Assembly (NCBI GenBank): GCA_900756725.1
Contig: CAAELJ010000155.1
Span: 1 to 60,064, forward strand
DNA: 60,064 nucleotides
Source of the DNA: an uncultured Collinsella sp.
Lineage (GTDB): Bacteria; Actinomycetota; Coriobacteriia; Coriobacteriales; Coriobacteriaceae
Direction: 5' to 3'
Shown here: positions 43,805 through 51,859 of the stretch, one piece after another
Position numbering within the stretch: the first letter of the stretch is position 1
Layout: each line of letters begins with the position of its first letter
Program-made: the position numbers and the translations under genes
Notes under the pieces: generated by a model
Told to the model about the DNA's origin: nothing
Seen by the model: only the letters and a program-made list of their open reading frames with translations
Databases searched by the model: none

Positions 43805-44644
43805 CTACGCGATGGTTGCGCTGTAGGAGGCGACGTCCTCGTAGGAATCGGTCAGGTAGGCGTCGATGCCGATGGTCGTGTTGACTAGGCTGTCGAAGCT
43901 GTCAAGCGTGCCCTTCGAGAAGGTGAACTCTTCGGTGGCGTTGGTGCCGGGCATCAGGTGGGCCGAGAACCAGGCTTCCTTCATGGTGCCGTTGACGTTT
44001 GTCTTGCCGGTGGGGGCGTAGAAGGTCAGGTCCTTGTCGCTCTTGTTGGTGATGTTGACGACAAAGCCGATGTCGCCCCAGTCGTCCTGGAACTTCTCGG
44101 TGATGGTGATGGTGCACAGGTCGTCATCGGCGACAGTGACGGCGGGGGAGATTTCGACGCTCTGGACATCGCCGTCTTCGACGGCCTCCTCGACTTCCTC
44201 TTCCTTCTCGGCGGCCTCGCGATCCTTCTTCACGGTACCGGACAGATCCTTATCGGACTTGCTAAAGATGAGCTTGTCCTCGCCGTCCTCAAGGACAAGC
44301 TTGCCGTCCTCGAGCTTCACGTCGGTCGTCTCCTTGTCGACGGTGATACTCGCGGTGGTAGCGTCCTTGGCCTCCCACTTTAGGTCGGAAACTTCGGAGA
44401 ACAAATCGAGGCTGCCCGTGCCGTCTTCGTCCAGGACCAAGATGCAGCTGATGCCCCATTCCTCGAACATATCCATATACTCATCGGTCAGCTCTTCGCC
44501 CTCCGTGGTTCCACCCGAGAGCTTCCAGCTGCCGACAAAGTTGGCCTTGGGGTCTTTGCCGCCGCTGCAGCCCGTCAGGGCAAAGGCGAGCGCCAGGACG
44601 CATGCCAGAAATGCGAGTACGGACTTTTTGAACGTTGTCTTCAT
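43805..44644 (-). CDS. Lipoprotein with DUF-type beta domains
   Basis: A 279-aa secreted lipoprotein. The signal peptide KSVLAFLACVLALAFALTG ends at a lipobox LTGC, so the acylated Cys is about residue 26. The mature part starts with a small beta domain (about 30-140, FVGSWKLSGG, resembling lipocalin-like or DUF5640 domains), then an acidic Lys/Glu-rich linker (about 145-165), and an Ig-like domain resembling DUF5067 (about 175-275, VVNITNKSDKDLTF). Ligand unknown. AGGAGGA decides start 44644. It follows the zinc-ribbon/SPFH operon by 79 nt and may be its last member. Confidence 0.8.
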   Translation of the reverse strand: MKTTFKKSVLAFLACVLALAFALTGCSGGKDPKANFVGSWKLSGGTTEGEELTDEYMDMFEEWGISCILVLDEDGTGSLDLFSEVSDLKWEAKDATTASITVDKETTDVKLEDGKLVLEDGEDKLIFSKSDKDLSGTVKKDREAAEKEEEVEEAVEDGDVQSVEISPAVTVADDDLCTITITEKFQDDWGDIGFVVNITNKSDKDLTFYAPTGKTNVNGTMKEAWFSAHLMPGTNATEEFTFSKGTLDSFDSLVNTTIGIDAYLTDSYEDVASYSATIA

Positions 44645-44723
44645 GGTGTCCTCCTTTATCGAACGAAACCCATAGAAACAAATGCGGGGGTGCGGAACCC
44701 CCGCCAATTACCAGATAGAGGGG

Positions 44724-45959
44724 CTAGGGCCTGGGCGTTCCGCAGTTGCTGCAGAACTTGCCGCCGTTTTCGCTGCCGCAGTTGGGGCAGAACCACTTGG
44801 CCGGTGCCGGGGCGGGTGCGGGACTGCCACACTCGGAGCAGAACTTGCCGGTGTTGGTGGCGCCGCAGCTGCAGGTCCACGTGCCGGCCGCAGGTGCGGC
44901 GACAGGAGCCGGGGCGGGTGCCGGAGCCGGCTGCGGGGCAGCCTGCTGCTGTGCCTGACCGGCGGCGAACAGCTGGCTAGCGTTCATGCCGCCCATGCCA
45001 CCTGCCATGCCCATGCCCATAAAGCCTGCCATCGCGCCGTTGGGGTTGGCCGCTGCCGCGCGCATTGCGTCGCTCTGGGCGCTGGCAATGTTGGCTGCCG
45101 CCATGGTGGGATCGCGCATGACTGCGGCCTTCTGCAGGTCCTTGATCATCTGCTCGTCTTCTTGCGAGGCTGCGATGGAGTTGACGCCAAAGCTCACGAT
45201 CTCGACACCACGCAGGTCGCGCCAGTCGGCAGAGAGGACCTCGTTGAGCGCACGAGCGAGCTCGGTGGTGTGGCCGGGGATGGCGCTGTAGCGGATGCCC
45301 ATCTCCGAGATCTTGGCGAAGGCGGGCTGCAGGGCGGTGAGAAGCTCGGACTTAAGCTGGCTGTCGATCTTGTCGCGCGTGTAGCTATCGGTCACGTTGC
45401 CGCATACGTTGGTGTAGAACAGCAGCGGGTTGGTGATGCGGTACGAATACTCGCCGTTGCAACGCACGGAGATGTCGACGTCCAGACCAATGTTGTTATC
45501 GACCACGCGGAAGGGCACGGGCGAGGCGGTGCCGTACTTGTTGCCGATGATCTCCTTGGTGTTGATGAAGTAGACGCGCTGGTCCTTGCCCGCGTCGCCG
45601 CCAAAGGTAAAGCGGCTGCCGATATTGGCGAAGGTCTCCTTGATGGAATCGCCCAGGTTGCCGCTAAAGACGCTCGGCTCGCTGCCGGTATCGAAGACGA
45701 ACTCACCAGGCTCCAGCGCGACTTCGATGATCTTGCCGTTTTGCACCACGAGCATGCCCTGGCCGTCGTTGACGGCGATGACCGAGCCGTTGGAGATGAC
45801 GTTGTCCTCGCCGCGCGTGTTGGAGCTGCGGCCACCGGTGCGTTTGCTGCCCTTGCAGGCCAAGACGTCAGCAGGCATCGATTCGCAGTAGATAAATTCC
45901 TTCCACTGGTCGGCCATGACGCCGCCGGCAGCTCCCAATCCAGCTTTCAAGAGTCCCAT
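44724..45959 (-). CDS. SPFH/YdjI-like protein with two zinc ribbons
   Basis: A 411-aa protein related to Bacillus YdjI ("virion core protein", SPFH/band-7 type). The N-terminal region (about 15-250) contains YCESMPADVLACKG and a band-7 fold, then an Ala/Met/Gly-rich helical zone (about 265-330), a Pro/Ala linker, and two short zinc ribbons (CSCGATN...CSEC and CPNCGSEN...CSNC) at the end. SPFH proteins scaffold membrane domains. It is the third gene of a minus-strand operon with zinc-ribbon partners, as in ydjGHI, where the complex works with PspA in membrane stress. Confidence 0.85.
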   Translation of the reverse strand: MGLLKAGLGAAGGVMADQWKEFIYCESMPADVLACKGSKRTGGRSSNTRGEDNVISNGSVIAVNDGQGMLVVQNGKIIEVALEPGEFVFDTGSEPSVFSGNLGDSIKETFANIGSRFTFGGDAGKDQRVYFINTKEIIGNKYGTASPVPFRVVDNNIGLDVDISVRCNGEYSYRITNPLLFYTNVCGNVTDSYTRDKIDSQLKSELLTALQPAFAKISEMGIRYSAIPGHTTELARALNEVLSADWRDLRGVEIVSFGVNSIAASQEDEQMIKDLQKAAVMRDPTMAAANIASAQSDAMRAAAANPNGAMAGFMGMGMAGGMGGMNASQLFAAGQAQQQAAPQPAPAPAPAPVAAPAAGTWTCSCGATNTGKFCSECGSPAPAPAPAKWFCPNCGSENGGKFCSNCGTPRP

Positions 45960-46007
45960 GGTGATCTTCCTTTCTCGTCAAAGGCCGGGTGGTATTGGTC
46001 GGATTGC

Positions 46008-47330
46008 TTAGTCGTCCTTGTCGTCTTTCATGACAACGGTGGTCTCGGTGTGGTTGAAGGTGTCGTGCTTCTCGGTCAGGTCGAGCTCGCCGCAGTACTC
46101 GTCGGCGTGGGTGGCCTCGTTGGCCGTCTTGAGCTGGCCTACCAGTAGCACGTCTCCGATAATCACGATGATCAGCGGCGCGACGATGTTGATGAGGATG
46201 CCCTCGATATCAAAGGCGAGGTAATCCGGATCGAAGGCGTTCTCACCCATAAAGAGAATCTGGGAGAGGATAAATCCGATCACAAAGAACAGCACCGAGG
46301 CAATAGCGAGCTTGGGCTTGGAGCAGGGGAGCTCGCCGACCAAGCGGCCGGTCTGGCCGTTCATGGCAAACAGGTAGCTCTTGCCGTTCCACGAGGTGGA
46401 GAGCATCCAGACGGGGAACAGGGCGTAGTCGCTGTCTTCCCAGGTGTAGTCGAGCTGCTTGCTTTCGACCGTGGCATCGTCGTATTCGTCGACGACAGTC
46501 TCGCGCAGGGCCGAGATCGTGCTTTCTTCCATACGGCGCTCGGCGCGCGCCTTGCAGGTCTCGCAGTCCTCGTCGTAACGGTTGGCGATGTAGCCGGGCA
46601 TATATGCGACCGAGAACGGACGCAGCGCGTCGTAGTCAAACGGCTCGATGGCGTCCATGTGGCCGTCGGGCATCTTGGACGATCCGTCGACGGGCACGCG
46701 CTTAAACGAGATATTGCCCTTGCGATAGGCATCGTAGTGGTCGGTGGTCGTGACGGTGCGGTCGGATTCCTCGGTCACGGTCTCGTTGGTCGCGTCAAAG
46801 TACACTTCGCCGTCCACGCGGGCGCCGTAGAGCCAAAACGGCACGTAGACACCTTGGACCTCGTCGATGTGGTTGCCGGTGACAAAGCTCTTGGGCAGCA
46901 AGATCTTGCCCTTGTAGTGTTCCTTGAGTGCGGCCGTGACGTCGTCGCGCCCGAGCTTAAACGGAATCACCAGGTCGGGCGAGAAGTCGCCAGAGAGCTG
47001 GCCGGGCGCCACGGCGGAGTTGCCGCAGTACGGGCAGGTGGTGACGGCGACGGTGCCGTCGGACACGAGCTCGGCGCCGCACGACGAGCAGATGTAGCCG
47101 GCGTTTTGGGCGAGCTCCTGCACGGCATCGTCGGCAGCAGGTTTGGGAGCTGCGGCTGCGGCATCGGCTTTGGCATCTGCCTTGTCCTGGCGCTCGCGAT
47201 AGAGGGCCTCGACTTCTTCGACCTCAAAGCGCGAATCGCAGTAGTCGCAGACGAGCTTTTGCTCGGCACTGGCAAAATGCAGGGGACCACCGCAGGCAGG
47301 GCACTGATAGTTAACGCTCTCGAAGGCCAT
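46008..47330 (-). CDS. TFIIB-type zinc-ribbon membrane protein (YdjG-like)
   Basis: A 440-aa protein. A first zinc ribbon (CPACGGPL...CDYCDSRF, about 10-35), a helical linker, a second (CSSCGAEL...CPYCGNSA, about 81-105), and a soluble region with VYVPFWLYGARVDGEVYFDA lead to two TM helices (about 345-365 and 375-405) and an acidic tail. This is the layout of Bacillus YdjG. It likely anchors the SPFH partner to the membrane. Spacing to its neighbours is 24 and 48 nt. Confidence 0.85.
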   Translation of the reverse strand: MAFESVNYQCPACGGPLHFASAEQKLVCDYCDSRFEVEEVEALYRERQDKADAKADAAAAAPKPAADDAVQELAQNAGYICSSCGAELVSDGTVAVTTCPYCGNSAVAPGQLSGDFSPDLVIPFKLGRDDVTAALKEHYKGKILLPKSFVTGNHIDEVQGVYVPFWLYGARVDGEVYFDATNETVTEESDRTVTTTDHYDAYRKGNISFKRVPVDGSSKMPDGHMDAIEPFDYDALRPFSVAYMPGYIANRYDEDCETCKARAERRMEESTISALRETVVDEYDDATVESKQLDYTWEDSDYALFPVWMLSTSWNGKSYLFAMNGQTGRLVGELPCSKPKLAIASVLFFVIGFILSQILFMGENAFDPDYLAFDIEGILINIVAPLIIVIIGDVLLVGQLKTANEATHADEYCGELDLTEKHDTFNHTETTVVMKDDKDD

Positions 47331-47354
47331 GATCGGTCCTTTCCGTGCCGGAGA

Positions 47355-48092
47355 CTATGCGCCGATGGCGCCGCCGCAGTATTCGCAGCGCCCACTGGCA
47401 TCGGGAATGGTGGTGGCTCCGCAGAAGGGGCAGGTCACCGCGGTCTTGGGGGCCTTGGCGGCCACGACGCTGTCGCGCGTCTCCTGGCGCAGCTGCACCA
47501 GCGCGTCGCGGACCTCGGTTGCCTGGCGCTTGGCCTCGCGGTATTCGATGGAGCCGCGCTGATCGATGGTGGAGTCGTTTACGCGCAGGTTGATCTCGGT
47601 AAAGTACGGCGTGTTGACGTGGATGGTCAGATTAAAGTCGTAATCCAGGTCGTAGCGCGGCGGGTTGTAGCTCTCGCGCTCGCCGTCCTTGGTCTCGCGA
47701 TAGATTTCGGTGCGATGCTCGTCGATATCCATATCGCAGCCGAGTACCTGCGAGAACTCGATGATGTCGGGATTGGCGTCGCGCCAGCGGCTCTGCGAGG
47801 TAATGATCAGCAGGCCCGCGTCCTCGTCGAGCATGATGTTGGTGCGCCCGGCAGAAAGCGTGCGCGTGGGGTTGAACGACGCCAGGCGCTCGGCATTGGC
47901 CTCGCGGTAGGCGAGCTGCTCGCGGATATCGTCCGCGGTGCTGGAGCGATAGCCGTGAAAGTAGGGGGAGAGCTTGCCGGCGCACTCTTTGCACAGGTAG
48001 CCTTCATTGATTTTTGTCTTACCTAGAAGTCCCAGCTCGGTACCGCAAATCGCGCACTCTTTCTTCTCGAACATCTTGTCAAAGAAGCCCAT
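47355..48092 (-). CDS. DUF4428 zinc-ribbon protein
   Basis: A 245-aa soluble protein. The N-terminal DUF4428 ribbon has CAICGTELGLLG...CKECAGKL (about 14-40); a beta-rich middle (about 75-185) and a helical piece follow; a C-terminal zinc ribbon has CPFCGATT...CEYCGGA. It opens the operon with the YdjG-like and YdjI-like genes. Zinc ribbons at the ends of all three proteins suggest a shared complex. GGGAGG precedes the start. Function is inferred from context only. Confidence 0.82.
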   Translation of the reverse strand: MGFFDKMFEKKECAICGTELGLLGKTKINEGYLCKECAGKLSPYFHGYRSSTADDIREQLAYREANAERLASFNPTRTLSAGRTNIMLDEDAGLLIITSQSRWRDANPDIIEFSQVLGCDMDIDEHRTEIYRETKDGERESYNPPRYDLDYDFNLTIHVNTPYFTEINLRVNDSTIDQRGSIEYREAKRQATEVRDALVQLRQETRDSVVAAKAPKTAVTCPFCGATTIPDASGRCEYCGGAIGA

Positions 48093-48213
48093 GGCTGCCT
48101 CCCATCAACTGGTAGCGTGTGTCACTTTTGATGATGGGGGAGTGCGCAGCCTTTCACGATACCCAGACGGCTCAACGAGTCTCCACAACTGGGACACATG
48201 GCCCATTTTTCCT
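48093..48213 (-). promoter_or_regulatory. Upstream region of the zinc-ribbon/SPFH operon
   Basis: No gene. This must hold the promoter for the minus-strand operon; I see no clear -10/-35 pair. Beyond it, 48214-48440 is repeat sequence. Confidence 0.35.
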
Positions 48214-48273
48214 ACTCATTGGGGACGTACTTAAATGAGTGAAACTACTCATTTAAGTACGTCCCCAATGAGT
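48214..48273. repeat. Two family-A hairpins in head-to-head arrangement
   Basis: 48214-48240 (ACTCATT...AATGAGT with GGGGACGTACTT) and 48247-48273 are exact reverse complements, separated by GAAACT. Each can fold alone and together they form a 27-bp cruciform stem. Confidence 0.8.
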
Positions 48274-48440
48274 GCTCGCAGAACGAGAGTGGATAATCTC
48301 CCATTTTTGGCCTGCTTGTGGGCTCAAAGTGGGAGATTGTCCGCTCTCGTTGTTTGGGTGTCCAAAAATCCCCGCTCGTTTGACGCCTGGGGACACTCTT
48401 TGCCGAATGCGGCGGCTGCCGAATGTGGGCGCCGCCCTTG
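48274..48440. repeat. Composite repeat, copy 2
   Basis: 48285-48302 and 48331-48348 form the same 18-bp stem as 39397-39460, with two G-T wobble changes in the right arm that keep pairing. The tail GTCCAAAAATCC..CGCTCGTTT ends at about 48381. After it, GGGGACACTCTTTGCCGA resembles GGGGGATACTCCTTGCCGA at 54969, another repeat remnant. No gene. Confidence 0.7.
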
Positions 48441-49952
48441 CTATGCCACGGTTACGGCGATTTGGGCGTAGCGGGTGCAGGGGCGCTCGGCGCGCGTCTG
48501 GACGGTGAGGGTGAGCACAAGGCGGTCGCCGGGTCGCGCGTCGGCGGGCACGATGAAAGCGGTGTCTACCGTGCATTCTTGCCACATCGACAGATCCTGG
48601 ACGCCTGCATAGCTCGATGGGTCTACGGCCACATCCCAATGTGCATCGAAGCCCTTGCCGTCGGGGTCGACGATGGTCGCTGTAAGGTTGACGCGCTCGC
48701 CGGCTGTGGCGCTGCGGTCGGCAGTGACCTCGACAACATGCGCCGGATGCGAGCAGATGGCCGGATCATGGGCACACCATTGCGCGCGGGCGGCAAAGTC
48801 TTCCTGATAGGCACGCAGATAGGGATTGAGATTGTCGTCTGCGGGCGTGCCGATGGAGGCAAAACCGGCGGGCGCGTTCGCATCGGGATGCCCATCAAAA
48901 AACATGCGTCCCAGCAGCGTATCGAAGCCGCGGTCGTCGATACCGCGCAGGCCAAACGGCAGCAGCGGAATATAGGTCATGCTGTCGCCTTCGGCCATAA
49001 AATCGCCGCGCTCAAACTGCATCGCGGGCATGCCTTCCAGGCCCCAATCCAGACGGGCATGCTTGCCAAACTGAAAGCGCTCAGGCTCGTTTTCGTAGAC
49101 CTTACCATCGCCATAGAGCATATAGCGTGCCATGAGGGGGCCGTTGCCCTGCGTGAGATTCTGCTCGGGCCAGGGAGCCTTAAACAGCGGCAGCGTATCG
49201 GGCTGAGCTGTTTTGGCGTCGAAATAGTTGCCATACATATAGGGCGTACGCCAAAAGATGAGCTCGGGAAAGAGCTCGCGCCCATGGTCGAGCCACGAGT
49301 TGTCCTGTCCCACGCCATCGGCAACGCCCATCACGCGCACCTTCTGATAGACCTGCTGCTGCACGGCGGGCCACTCGGGCGTGGCGCGATAGCGCTCGGC
49401 AATACTCATGAGGGCGCGAACGATCGTATTCATACCACCCCAGCTGAGCAACCATAACGTACGCGGATCATCATCCAGAATCGCCTGCGCAATTACGCGA
49501 GACCCCTCAGTTTCCTCAGTCACATCACCCTCAAAGGCAACATTTCCCACAAAGGTGCGCTCGATCATCTGGGCGGGCGTGGGAAACGGCGGCTCACCGG
49601 CAGCGGCCGCATTTGCCTGCAACTGCGGCCAAGCCTGGGCATATTCATTACTCCAGAGACTCTCAATCCAATGCTCGGGAAACGGCCGATACTCACGAAG
49701 CTCGCCGGCTAGCGGATCGGGCTCATGAGGCGCAACAGCCCACTCATAAGAGCGCCGCCCTTTGGTCCGCCAATGCGAATTCACCTCGCCGAGCGTATGA
49801 ACCCCATCCCCAAGAAAGTGATACTGCGAAGCCGTATACACCACAGCCTGAACATCAAGCAAGTTGAGATACAGAGCCAAATGAACAAGTGAGTTCATAT
49901 CATCGACTTCCATATCAGTGGTAACAATCACCCGAGTCAACTTCTGGGACAT
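48441..49952 (-). CDS. DUF1593 nucleoside-hydrolase-like protein
   Basis: A 503-aa protein of the DUF1593/Sde182 family. The nucleoside-hydrolase-like domain (about 1-330) starts RVIVTTDMEVDDMNSL, in which the acidic residues replace the DxDxGxDD metal site, and includes LLSWGGMNTIVRAL. A C-terminal Ig-like domain (about 400-503) follows. No signal peptide is seen, unlike many secreted members. It likely hydrolyses a glycoside rather than a nucleoside. ATG 49952 follows GGAGC. It is in line with the esterase gene upstream (79 nt). Confidence 0.82.
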   Translation of the reverse strand: MSQKLTRVIVTTDMEVDDMNSLVHLALYLNLLDVQAVVYTASQYHFLGDGVHTLGEVNSHWRTKGRRSYEWAVAPHEPDPLAGELREYRPFPEHWIESLWSNEYAQAWPQLQANAAAAGEPPFPTPAQMIERTFVGNVAFEGDVTEETEGSRVIAQAILDDDPRTLWLLSWGGMNTIVRALMSIAERYRATPEWPAVQQQVYQKVRVMGVADGVGQDNSWLDHGRELFPELIFWRTPYMYGNYFDAKTAQPDTLPLFKAPWPEQNLTQGNGPLMARYMLYGDGKVYENEPERFQFGKHARLDWGLEGMPAMQFERGDFMAEGDSMTYIPLLPFGLRGIDDRGFDTLLGRMFFDGHPDANAPAGFASIGTPADDNLNPYLRAYQEDFAARAQWCAHDPAICSHPAHVVEVTADRSATAGERVNLTATIVDPDGKGFDAHWDVAVDPSSYAGVQDLSMWQECTVDTAFIVPADARPGDRLVLTLTVQTRAERPCTRYAQIAVTVA

Positions 49953-50031
49953 AGGAACAGCTCCAATCAAAATCAATTCAGCCAGTTACGCGCAAGGCAA
50001 GACTAAACCCCGGTCCCCGCGATGGGAGGGC

Positions 50032-51369
50032 TTAGCGGTCGACCCTGGCCGACCACTCCCAGCAGCCCACCGGCTCGCCGTCGATGAGTACGTTGCCCCC
50101 GTCGAAGTCTTGATAACACAGGTCGTTGAATTGGTGGATCCACACGCCGTGGTTGAACGTCTTCTTGGCCGAGCCGTCGGCCTCGCGATACACGCCGGTC
50201 AGGTCCTCGACATGGCTAAAGTAGGTGAGGTGCACGTTGGCGCCGGCATCGCGCAGGCGCGCCGTGAGCGGCAGCACGGTCTGTTGCGGTGACACGAGCT
50301 CGTCGCCCTTGGAGTGCGTAAACCACAGCGGCGTCTTGGCGAGCGCGGCCACGTCCTCGTCCGTGGCGTTGTACCACGGGGCGCAGCAGGGAAGGCCCGC
50401 GGCGAAGAAATCGGGGTAGTCGGCGCACAGGCGCAGGGTCATAAAGCCGCCGTTGGAAAGACCGGCGACCACGATGCGGTCGGTGTCGATGCGGTCGGCA
50501 TGCTCGGCGACAAACTCATCGATAAGTGCCTTGAGCACGGGGGAGTAGATGCTCTGGTTGGAGTGACCAAGCTGCTCGACGCCGTTGTCCATCCAAAACG
50601 TGGGCGACTGCGGTACGAGCACCCAGGCAAAGCCGCCAAAGTAGCGCTGGATCTGCGCCTGGCTGATGGCCGTCACGCGGTTGCCGATATAGGCGCGCGT
50701 GGCGCCTTCGCCCTGCGTGGCGCCCTTGCCCTCGCCGGCGCCGTGCAGATACACCACGAGCGGTGCCTTTTGGGGCACGGCCGTGGCCTCGGGCGCAAAG
50801 GGGTTGAAGCATGCCGAGTCCTCGGCCTTAAAGCTGGGCTCAAAGAAGCCGTATTCGAGCGCGATACCGTCGACGGCGGTCTTTTGCGTGTCGTTGCTCC
50901 AGCCTTTGAGCGCAGGGCAGATATCGCCACGGCAGGTGTCGAAGACCAGGCCGCAGGTGGGATCGTCGCCGTCGTTGCCGGGAAGAGCCGCGAGCTGCGT
51001 GATGTGCAACTGGTCATCGAGCATGCGCGAGCCCATGACGCCGCCTTCGATCTTTTTGGTCAGGCGCTGCTCGGCGACCTCGAGCGCCACATGGGTGCCC
51101 ACGGCGAGCTTACGTCCGTTCTCGTCGCACGGATATGCGGCGAGAACGTCGATGTAACCCACGGAGGGCGCGGCATGGTCGGCGCCGCGTTCCTTGCGCA
51201 TCAGAACATCGCCCGAGCGCTCGTGACGCTCTACATATATATGGAAGGTGTTCGCGTCGATGTCGTTGGCGCGCACGGTGCAGGGCAGGTCGAGTACGAC
51301 CTTGCTGATCCAGGGGCCAAAGTCGCCCAAGGTGGTGACGGTTGCGTAGGTACACAATTTGAGTTCCAT
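50032..51369 (-). CDS. Cytoplasmic esterase, PHB-depolymerase/feruloyl-esterase-like
   Basis: A 445-aa serine hydrolase. Residues 1-200 are beta-rich and unassigned. The alpha/beta hydrolase domain (about 205-430) shows LVVYLHGAGEGKG, nucleophile elbow GLSNGGFMTLRL, acid region HSKGDELVSP, and HGVWIHQ near the end supplying His. There is no signal peptide, so its ester substrate must be imported. Start 51369 follows AGGGAGA. It is divergent from a PTS permease and shares the intervening TAAACA-rich operator region; with the DUF1593 protein it forms a two-gene unit. Confidence 0.85.
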   Translation of the reverse strand: MELKLCTYATVTTLGDFGPWISKVVLDLPCTVRANDIDANTFHIYVERHERSGDVLMRKERGADHAAPSVGYIDVLAAYPCDENGRKLAVGTHVALEVAEQRLTKKIEGGVMGSRMLDDQLHITQLAALPGNDGDDPTCGLVFDTCRGDICPALKGWSNDTQKTAVDGIALEYGFFEPSFKAEDSACFNPFAPEATAVPQKAPLVVYLHGAGEGKGATQGEGATRAYIGNRVTAISQAQIQRYFGGFAWVLVPQSPTFWMDNGVEQLGHSNQSIYSPVLKALIDEFVAEHADRIDTDRIVVAGLSNGGFMTLRLCADYPDFFAAGLPCCAPWYNATDEDVAALAKTPLWFTHSKGDELVSPQQTVLPLTARLRDAGANVHLTYFSHVEDLTGVYREADGSAKKTFNHGVWIHQFNDLCYQDFDGGNVLIDGEPVGCWEWSARVDR

Positions 51370-51859
51370 GAGCTGTCTCCCTTGCGCCGCGAATGCCTGG
51401 CATCTGCGGCAATACAAACTAAACATGTTTAGTGTAATCTAGAATTGAAGAATAACAAGATGAACTCGGTAAACGGCAAAATTGAACACGTCGTGAACTA
51501 CTAAACGTATGTTTACTAGCTTCTAGCAGGGATTCTGTTGATGAGTTAACAGATCAGTGAGGTGTTCATCAAAATAAAATCCCACGTAAATGGCTATATA
51601 TCAATAGAGGGTCAAAGAGACCATCTCCCGCCATTCAAATACGTTCACCCCCGATTTCCTACCGTTCACCGGACTGTAGACGGCAAAATTGCCATAAATT
51701 CGGCGCTCCGTGTAAACTAAAGCCCGTAAACGTTCAGTAAACACCTTGTTTACAAAAGCGTATCCAAGGGTCCGGCAACCGTAAGGGGTTATAGTCGCCG
51801 GGCCAAAGGCGTGCCTAAGCCCAAGGGGACTGGCACACGAAGATATGGGGAGGGGTCCC
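51370..51859. promoter_or_regulatory. Divergent control region with LacI-type operators
   Basis: About 490 bases without a gene. ACTAAACATGTTTAGT at 51418-51433 is a perfect 16-bp palindrome close to the esterase start. TAAACGTATGTTTA lies at 51502-51515. GTAAAC (51726), TTCAGTAAACA (51733-51743) and TGTTTACA (51747-51754) cluster before the PTS gene. These share the half-site TAAACA with the LacI and isomerase promoters. The middle part 51520-51715 has AT-rich sequence with nothing else I can name. Confidence 0.55.

Noticed and set aside
48214..48440. Insertion sequence remnant
   Set aside because: There is perfect inverted-repeat structure but no transposase fragment; it fits REP-like hairpins and the composite repeat better.
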